DNA of 64,000 nt from Pseudobdellovibrionaceae bacterium. Its GTDB lineage: Bacteria; Bdellovibrionota; Bdellovibrionia; Bdellovibrionales; JAMPXM01. The DNA is taken from assembly GCA_947462815.1 (NCBI GenBank), contig CANHQR010000002.1, positions 1-64,000 on the forward strand. The letters run 5' to 3'. The position numbers and the translations under genes were made by a program. The notes beneath the pieces were generated by a model. It ran no database searches. It was given only the letters and a program-made list of their open reading frames with translations, and was not told the origin of the DNA. Numbering within the stretch: position 1 is the stretch's first letter; every line of letters starts with the position of its first letter. Positions 57,920-64,000 of the stretch are shown one piece after another.

Positions 57920-59479
57920 CTAGTCCTTCAAGCTCGAATCACGGTGTGACGATCGGGAGTCCAACTCAGCCATCAGCGCATTTCGCGCATTGATTGCGAT
58001 TTCAAGACTTCCTCTAAAGTTCGTATGTCCAAAGTTTAGACCAGTTCGACGAGCGAACATATCAACAAAGAAAGCTGACTCACCCTCCCGAGCCACGAGC
58101 TGTGTAAAGTTCGCGTTGCTGATATAGCGGACGAATCGAAATTCCTCGGCAATCTTGGGATCCGTTGCCATCCATGGAAGATCAGAATCGGAGTAAAAGG
58201 CGTCAGCGAAGGACCTTCGTCCCTCCGGTGGATCGGAAAAAAACAACTCCTTGAGGCCATTCACGGATCCTGTTGGGTATTGCATCGCAAAATAGATGAC
58301 TCCGGCCTTACGTAGAAAATGAGCAAGGCGCTGATAGGACTCGCGAGTCGATAAGTAGCTGTTACCCGACGAATTCGAAGACTGGTCCGCGACCCTATAC
58401 CCATACGCTCTCAGCAATGGGTCGATCCTCGATTCCGAACCTACCTCTTGTTTTCGGGCGAGAAAGAGGACCTCAATTGGGACTTGGTCCCCTCTCTGAG
58501 CGAGTTCAAAAACTCGATCCCTGCAGAGAGTATCCTGTTCGGCGCCCCAATGAGGTCGACAGATTCCCACAAGAGCCAACGGATGATTCGGGATTTCATC
58601 CAGAACTCTACGATACCAATCACGACTGATCTGGAGCGCCTTCTCCATCCGTCGCCGAGACTCTGGATCCAGTGCTTCATCATTTTTTGGCTTCCAAGAG
58701 TGGATGAGCACACGGGACCTGAGGACTTCGCTCGAGTAAATCAGCGTTGGAGCTAGAAGTTGCGGTGCTCGTACAAGTTCGTCCTCAACGCTTTTCTTGA
58801 TCTGATCAAGTTGGCTCAACGAAAGAACTACCGCTGAAGTCGAGTTGGTATGAGACAAAAGTTGATCAAATTTCTGTCTAAAATTCACGTCGACTGAATT
58901 GGCAATGGACCTGTACTCCTCCACGGTTGTGGTGGATTTGCACTCTCGACATATTACGAAAATATCGAGCCATTGAGCGAGTTGAAGGCTTCGAATTCGA
59001 AAGCTGCTGCTCGGTTCAACTCGATGCACGGCCAGAGAATCATTGATCCCCATCATTGAAATGACTGCGTCTGGCCTGAGTCTTTCGAATTCTCGAATAA
59101 GTCGATCAACTTGGAGAGTGGAAAAGTGGCCCGACTGGGCGATACTGGTCACGCGAAAACGTCGACTCTGATCCCTGGACTCCAGGTCATTCCGCGCTCG
59201 GCTGTTGAGAAGACCCTCGAGAATCTTGGGCCACTGCGGACTAACCTCGGAGCCCCACACTTGAGAGGTGGACTCCCCAAGAACGACGACATGAAAAAAA
59301 TCTTCCCTCGAATCTGGTAGATCCAACTGTTTAAGTGTTTCAACGAATCGATGATTCTCAATTGATACCAAAATGACCAGCACAACCTCGACGAGGCTTG
59401 CACAAAAAATGATTCCAAGCCCAAAAGCCAGGAGTCGATTTCTCAGTCGTTTTAGCGTTCTTCCATCGTCGATGTACAT
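57920..59479 (-). CDS. SGNH/GDSL-hydrolase-like membrane-anchored protein
   Basis: N-term TM LLAFGLGIIFCASLVEVVLVILVSI; VVVLGESTSQVWG (block I-like) and VISMMGINDS (block III-like). Confidence 0.65.
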   Translation of the reverse strand: MYIDDGRTLKRLRNRLLAFGLGIIFCASLVEVVLVILVSIENHRFVETLKQLDLPDSREDFFHVVVLGESTSQVWGSEVSPQWPKILEGLLNSRARNDLESRDQSRRFRVTSIAQSGHFSTLQVDRLIREFERLRPDAVISMMGINDSLAVHRVEPSSSFRIRSLQLAQWLDIFVICRECKSTTTVEEYRSIANSVDVNFRQKFDQLLSHTNSTSAVVLSLSQLDQIKKSVEDELVRAPQLLAPTLIYSSEVLRSRVLIHSWKPKNDEALDPESRRRMEKALQISRDWYRRVLDEIPNHPLALVGICRPHWGAEQDTLCRDRVFELAQRGDQVPIEVLFLARKQEVGSESRIDPLLRAYGYRVADQSSNSSGNSYLSTRESYQRLAHFLRKAGVIYFAMQYPTGSVNGLKELFFSDPPEGRRSFADAFYSDSDLPWMATDPKIAEEFRFVRYISNANFTQLVAREGESAFFVDMFARRTGLNFGHTNFRGSLEIAINARNALMAELDSRSSHRDSSLKD

Positions 59480-59654
59480 GAGCGTCTCGTTGAGCCGGAG
59501 TGCAAAAGGGTGCCTTAGCGACAGCCTGATTTTTACTCTCCATCCAGTTCAATGATCATCCTCATTTTCACTCGTGGGTCCAGATGATCACATCAAATCA
59601 CTCTTAATTTTTGGTAATTTCATTAACCGTCGCTAGCTGAGCGGCTCGCCGGAT

Positions 59655-60152
59655 TCAACTCCCATTGAGCTTCAGCAAGGTGCGTACGGTCTTTTTGACC
59701 TTTTCGATGTCAAAGGGCTTTTTGATGTAATCGTCGCAGCCGGCATCGAACCCACGCTTCACGTCGAACTCTGAGGTCTTGCCGCTGACAAACACCAGCG
59801 GAATACTCTTCAGCTGTGGATGATCTTTGAGCAGCTTCGCCAGCTCCAGACCATTCACCCAAGGCAAACCCACATCCAGGATGACGAGATCAATGCCACG
59901 CCCGTCGATCGCCTGACCCAGCTGGGTGCCGTCGGCTGCCGTGCGCACTTCAAGACCTTCGCTCTCGAGAATGCGCTTCATCGCCACCCGCATCGTCTCA
60001 TCGTCTTCAATGACGAGCACGGATTTGGGCGCGGGCTTTTCTTTCAGCCCTCGAAGTGCGGCCAAATCCACGACTTCGCCTTGAGCCATACGCTCGCGTG
60101 CGAGTCGTTCAATCTTATTCACCAAATCCTTGGCGTCGATCTTCTTTGACAC
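59655..60152 (-). CDS. Stand-alone response-regulator receiver protein
   Basis: SVLVIEDDETMRVAMKRILE; LVILDVGLPWVNGLELAKLL; LVFVSGKTSE; DDYIKKPF; GTG start at 60152 directly behind trxB. Confidence 0.88.
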   Translation of the reverse strand: MSKKIDAKDLVNKIERLARERMAQGEVVDLAALRGLKEKPAPKSVLVIEDDETMRVAMKRILESEGLEVRTAADGTQLGQAIDGRGIDLVILDVGLPWVNGLELAKLLKDHPQLKSIPLVFVSGKTSEFDVKRGFDAGCDDYIKKPFDIEKVKKTVRTLLKLNGS

Positions 60153-60156
60153 TTGC

Positions 60157-61092
60157 TCAGCCCTGTCCTGTGGACTCGAGCCAGCGCTCGGCATCGATCG
60201 CCGACATACAACCGCTGCCCGCCGCCGTGATCGCCTGGCGATAGTGATGGTCTTGCACATCGCCGCAAGCGAACACGCCCTCGACCGAAGTGTACGACGA
60301 CTTGCCTTTGGTCACCAAATACCCGAGCTCGTCGGTCTCCAGCTGACCATTCAAGAACTTCGTGTTGGGCTGGTGGCCGATCGCCAAGAAAACGCCCTGC
60401 ACCGCGAGATCCGACTTGGCCTTCGACACCGTATTGGTGAGTTTCACGCCGGTGACGAACTTGTCGCCGACAATCTCATCCACGACCGTGTTCCACATCA
60501 CTTCGATTTTGGGATTCTTCAGAGCTTTTTCCGCCATGATCTTCGAGGCACGGAATGAGTCGCGACGATGAATGATATAAACCTTTTTCGCGAATCGCGT
60601 GAGGAAGGTGGCCTCTTCCATCGCCGTATCACCGCCGCCGATCACAGCGACATCCATATTGCGGAAAAATGCGCCGTCACAAGTCGCACAAGCCGACACA
60701 CCCTTGTTCGCAAACTGCTTTTCACTCGGGAGCCCCAAGTATTTGGCCGAAGCGCCCGTCGCGATGATGAGTGCCTTCGATTGGTAGAGCTTCTCGCCCA
60801 CCCAAACCTTAAAAGGACGCGAACTCAAATCAACGCGCGAGACGTTCTGGCGCTGTAGGCGTGTGCCGAAGCGTTCGGCCTGCTTGCGCAAATGCTCCAT
60901 CAAGTCAGGGCCGGTTACGCCCTCCGGAAAACCCGGGTAGTTCTCGACTTCCGTGGTGATCATCAACTGTCCACCGGCTTCTTCGCCTTCAAACATCAAC
61001 GGCTGCAAAAGAGCACGCGAAGAATAAATCGCCGCTGTATAGCCCGCAGGACCCGATCCGATAATAATCAACTTTTCAACTGTATCGCTCAT
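60157..61092 (-). CDS. trxB: Thioredoxin-disulfide reductase
   Basis: [81 protein letters not shown]. Confidence 0.95.
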   Translation of the reverse strand: MSDTVEKLIIIGSGPAGYTAAIYSSRALLQPLMFEGEEAGGQLMITTEVENYPGFPEGVTGPDLMEHLRKQAERFGTRLQRQNVSRVDLSSRPFKVWVGEKLYQSKALIIATGASAKYLGLPSEKQFANKGVSACATCDGAFFRNMDVAVIGGGDTAMEEATFLTRFAKKVYIIHRRDSFRASKIMAEKALKNPKIEVMWNTVVDEIVGDKFVTGVKLTNTVSKAKSDLAVQGVFLAIGHQPNTKFLNGQLETDELGYLVTKGKSSYTSVEGVFACGDVQDHHYRQAITAAGSGCMSAIDAERWLESTGQG

Positions 61093-61184
61093 GATAACCT
61101 CGCCGGAAAAGTCTAGGCCTCTCGCCGGCCTGGAGCAAAACTTAGCCCCTCGCATTAGCTCGTCGGCGATGTTAGTCTTGGCTC

Positions 61185-61493
61185 ATGCCTCGACTGAGAT
61201 TCTCCAAACCTGATCTTCAAACTCGTTATGGTGAGCCTGAGTGCCCTCCCGGCCAGAGTTTAATGCAAACCCTGCTCAGTTTAGGACTTCCTGTCGCGAG
61301 TTCATGCCGCGGCGATGGCGTTTGCTCCAAGTGCCGCTTGCGAGTTCACTCGACCCCGGGCGCCTTGAGCCGACCCGGCGCACTCGAAAAAGGCCTCTTA
61401 GCCAAGATCAACGCCGAGGCCGAGGAACGCATCAGTTGTCAGGCACGGCTTGAAGGGAACGGGATCATCGACGTGGATGCGGGGTACTGGTGA
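61185..61493 (+). CDS. 2Fe-2S ferredoxin
   Basis: ASSCRGDGVCSKCRLRV plus C-terminal SCQARL Cys. Confidence 0.87.
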   Translation: MPRLRFSKPDLQTRYGEPECPPGQSLMQTLLSLGLPVASSCRGDGVCSKCRLRVHSTPGALSRPGALEKGLLAKINAEAEERISCQARLEGNGIIDVDAGYW

Positions 61494-62176
61494 TTTTACT
61501 TCTGGGTGGCAGCGGCTTGGTGGGACGTGAGATCCTCGCACAACTCGGAGATCGGCAGCTTCCGACGCGCGCGCCGTTTCGTCGCCAACCACAAAGGCCC
61601 GCGTCCGCAAGCCTGCAAATTGTTGAAGATCCGAATTGGTCCACGACAGACTCTCTCGTCTCGCTCATGAGCGAGGTGGACACAGTTCTTTGCGCCATTG
61701 GTACCACGATTGCCCAAGCTGGCTCCGAAGCCGCTTTCCGAGCCGTCGACTTTGAGATCGTCGATCGGGCCGCACGCGAAGCTCGTCGCGCGGGCGTGCA
61801 ACATTTCGGCTTGGTATCGGCGGTGGGCGCCGACGCCCATTCGAAGATCTTCTACAATCGAGTGAAGGGTGAGGCTGAAGCCTCAGTTCGCGAGCAGAAG
61901 TTTTACCACACCATCATTCTTCGCCCCTCTCTTCTGCTCGGAGACCGACGGAATCAAGCTCTGCGACCGGGAGAAAAGTTCGCTCAGGCTCTGAGCCCCG
62001 CCCTCTCTTGGATGATGCGCGGAGCTTGGGCACGCTATCGTCCCATCGAAGCTCGTTGCGTGGCACGAGCGATGCTGAATCTGATGCTGAAGCGATCGAC
62101 ATCAACCCCTCACGAAGAGGCCCGCTCGGTCACAATTCTCGAAGGCCAAAAACTGTTTCAAGTCGCTGCTTTGTGA
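61490..62176 (+). CDS. NAD(P)-binding atypical SDR/NmrA-like oxidoreductase
   Basis: ILLLGGSGLVGREILAQL Rossmann motif; VDTVLCAIGTTIAQAGSEAAFRAVDFEIVDRAAREARRAGVQHFGLVSAVGAD. Confidence 0.85.
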   Translation: MILLLGGSGLVGREILAQLGDRQLPTRAPFRRQPQRPASASLQIVEDPNWSTTDSLVSLMSEVDTVLCAIGTTIAQAGSEAAFRAVDFEIVDRAAREARRAGVQHFGLVSAVGADAHSKIFYNRVKGEAEASVREQKFYHTIILRPSLLLGDRRNQALRPGEKFAQALSPALSWMMRGAWARYRPIEARCVARAMLNLMLKRSTSTPHEEARSVTILEGQKLFQVAAL

Positions 62177-62183
62177 ATTGACC

Positions 62184-62717
62184 TCACCACGGTTCAGCCG
62201 AAGCGCCGTTACGCAGTAAGAGACGATCGTATTCATGCTGAAGCTCGAGACGCCGCTGAATGTGTTGAGGAATATCGCGCCGACGAATCCCTTCGACACT
62301 TCCCTCGTAGGCCGTTGAGCCGTTCCAATGGACTCGGCCATTTGGCGTACCCTGAAAGCGGTGAATGACGCCTCGTTGGTCGATGGACCACCAGGTGACA
62401 CGACCATCACCACCCACGGATGGAACGGCATAGCGATAGAGCTCAGCGGCATCCGATGGGAGCGAAGACGCCCGAGGATTGCGCCGATCTGTATGCTTCG
62501 GATTCACTTCGTACTGTGGTTTAGGGCCGTGATAGGGATTCGCCCGTCGAAGTTCGGCTATTTCGCGCAGGCTCTGCAGAGCCCTTGCCCGCCGTTCTGG
62601 GGAGATTCTTTCGAACTCAACATATCGCCAGCACCATCGACTTCGAGAGTTGGCGGTCGCCGGATCCGCCTCAAGCAGCCCCCAAGCCGCCAAAAGTATG
62701 ATTAGTCCAAGGCGCAT
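62184..62717 (-). CDS. Exported protein of unknown function
   Basis: Signal RLGLIILLAAWGLLEADPATA; overlaps the start of its minus-strand neighbour's stop. Confidence 0.55.
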   Translation of the reverse strand: MRLGLIILLAAWGLLEADPATANSRSRWCWRYVEFERISPERRARALQSLREIAELRRANPYHGPKPQYEVNPKHTDRRNPRASSLPSDAAELYRYAVPSVGGDGRVTWWSIDQRGVIHRFQGTPNGRVHWNGSTAYEGSVEGIRRRDIPQHIQRRLELQHEYDRLLLRNGASAEPW

Positions 62718-63811
62718 GCTGCGGCCTCCATCGCCATACTCCCATCAAATTGAGAGATCTCGTTCATCGTCCGCACACGAGCCTCAGGCACATTGCGACT
62801 CATCAGGCGACGCAGGAGCCCACTCAATTGATCGGGAGATATCGAAGATCTCGCGAGATCGGCCGAAAGACCGCGGAGAAATGGCATGATGTTTCTGATC
62901 TTCACCACGTACTGCGACATGACCGCGACCAAACGCGCCGCTCCTCCCCCGGCAGTCAAGATCGCCAAAGCTCCACCTGCCGCAAGCGCGCCGATCACTC
63001 CGCAAATCAACTCCGCCTGCAGAATTCCCGACAGATCTTGAAAGCCCTCTACCATCTGACGAATGTGAGTGCGAATGTTGGCGACAAAGTCATAGGCTTC
63101 GCGCACACTTTGGCGGGCGCGATCCCAGGTCTCCGAAGGTCGACGAATCATGCCCCAAACAAATTCCGCAGCATCCTCAACAGCGCCACCGGTCGCACTC
63201 CAAGCGCCCGCAAAGGCTGAGCGAGAGCAACGAACCACTCCCGAAAGCACTCCGGCATCTTGCGCCGACACGCTCGGTGGTTCGGATGGACGAGGGCGTG
63301 ATGGCTCAGAAGCGCGAAGTGTGAGAGTCGTTTCGGCCTGAGCCTGCGACCACAGCTCCAGCCAATGTCTCGCTGTGCGCTGACGCACAGCTTTCCGAAA
63401 TTCATAGGCCAGCTCTCGCCGCTCATTTTCTGAAACCGCATCGGCATAAATCGCCCATACACCACCTCGTCCTTGAAGATGAAGAACAAAGCCCGCACCA
63501 ATTTTCGTCCACCCGCCCAAAGCGGAGTGATACTCACCACGCAACTTGATCTTTTGCTTCACTAAAATCAGGCTTCGTGAGTCTGTTGAGATGAAGGCCT
63601 GTTCAACACCCCACTGCGGATGGGTTCGGCGGGAATCCGGTAGCATTGCCGTCCAGCGACGCTGCCCCACCTGAAGCTCCAACACACCCAGATCCTCGCC
63701 CAGATCACCCGACAGGCGCGGAAAGGTTGCATATTCCCAGGCCTCAAGCGCTTGACTCGTTCCACTCAGGAATAGAGCAACCAACAGACTGAGCAGGACT
63801 CTCCAGCACAT
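62702..63811 (-). CDS. Exported/membrane protein of unknown function
   Basis: Signal RVLLSLLVALFLSGTSQALE; hydrophobic GVIGALAAGGALAILTAGGGAARLVAVM. Confidence 0.55.
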   Translation of the reverse strand: MCWRVLLSLLVALFLSGTSQALEAWEYATFPRLSGDLGEDLGVLELQVGQRRWTAMLPDSRRTHPQWGVEQAFISTDSRSLILVKQKIKLRGEYHSALGGWTKIGAGFVLHLQGRGGVWAIYADAVSENERRELAYEFRKAVRQRTARHWLELWSQAQAETTLTLRASEPSRPRPSEPPSVSAQDAGVLSGVVRCSRSAFAGAWSATGGAVEDAAEFVWGMIRRPSETWDRARQSVREAYDFVANIRTHIRQMVEGFQDLSGILQAELICGVIGALAAGGALAILTAGGGAARLVAVMSQYVVKIRNIMPFLRGLSADLARSSISPDQLSGLLRRLMSRNVPEARVRTMNEISQFDGSMAMEAAACALD

Positions 63812-63817
63812 AGTTTT

Positions 63818-64000
63818 CTATCGGATGAAGACGAAGTGATCTTCAAAAAATCGAACTGCGGATGGGTCTTCACCAATTCTCAACAAAGAGACGCGGCCCC
63901 TCGCCTCACTTTGAGACAGATAGCCCAAGTCACCGATGGCGCTATGACACTCTTCGGCGCACCTCTGTGCATTGCGCTCCTCTTTTGCACGGACGAACGC
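63818..64000 (-). CDS. C-terminal end of a CDS entering from the right edge (partial, unknown function)
   Basis: Manual reverse translation open to edge: AFVRAKEERNAQRCAEECHSAIGDLGYLSQSEARGRVSLLRIGEDPSAVRFFEDHFVFIR*; stop 6 bp upstream of the next minus gene's ATG. Confidence 0.55.
   Translation of the reverse strand, partial: AFVRAKEERNAQRCAEECHSAIGDLGYLSQSEARGRVSLLRIGEDPSAVRFFEDHFVFIR

Noticed and set aside
1-64000. tRNA/rRNA genes, CRISPR arrays, transposases, phage modules
   Set aside because: None recognised by eye; gaps between confident CDSs are mostly short. tRNAscan-SE and a CRISPR finder would be decisive.

Overview
64-kb, gene-dense, moderately GC-rich bacterial chromosome segment. 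Gene content resembles Bdellovibrionota/Myxococcota-type 'deltaproteobacterial' genomes; this placement is inference from content only. Main blocks: (i) a Maf-YggS fusion gene running off the left edge, missing from the ORF track; (ii) a compact operon tadC - DUF192 - three FHA proteins - PP2C-like protein without catalytic motifs - radical SAM (1.0-8.9 kb); (iii) two ExbB/ExbD (MotA/TolQ-TolR) modules, a VWA/EF-hand-like surface protein, an FHA/AgmX-PglI C-terminal protein, two TPR proteins and an outer-membrane barrel (10.9-24.4 kb), together a candidate Agl-Glt-like gliding/energised envelope machine; (iv) a lipoate/2-oxoacid dehydrogenase block (lipB, lpd, E2, lipA) with an AceE-like E1 about 19 kb away; (v) housekeeping genes (pssA, asd, truA, rplM-rpsI, trxB) and a complete oppABCDF; (vi) a 884-aa ORF that looks like two exported proteins joined through an internal CFI-box C-terminal signal; (vii) several poorly characterised exported proteins, including one with an HExxH motif. 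No CRISPR array, rRNA, convincing tRNA, transposase or prophage was recognised. The most interesting leads are the FHA/pseudo-phosphatase operon, the gliding-like locus with shared inverted repeats in its divergent promoter region, the CFI-box double protein and the Maf-YggS fusion. All family calls come from reading motifs by eye; no database search was run.
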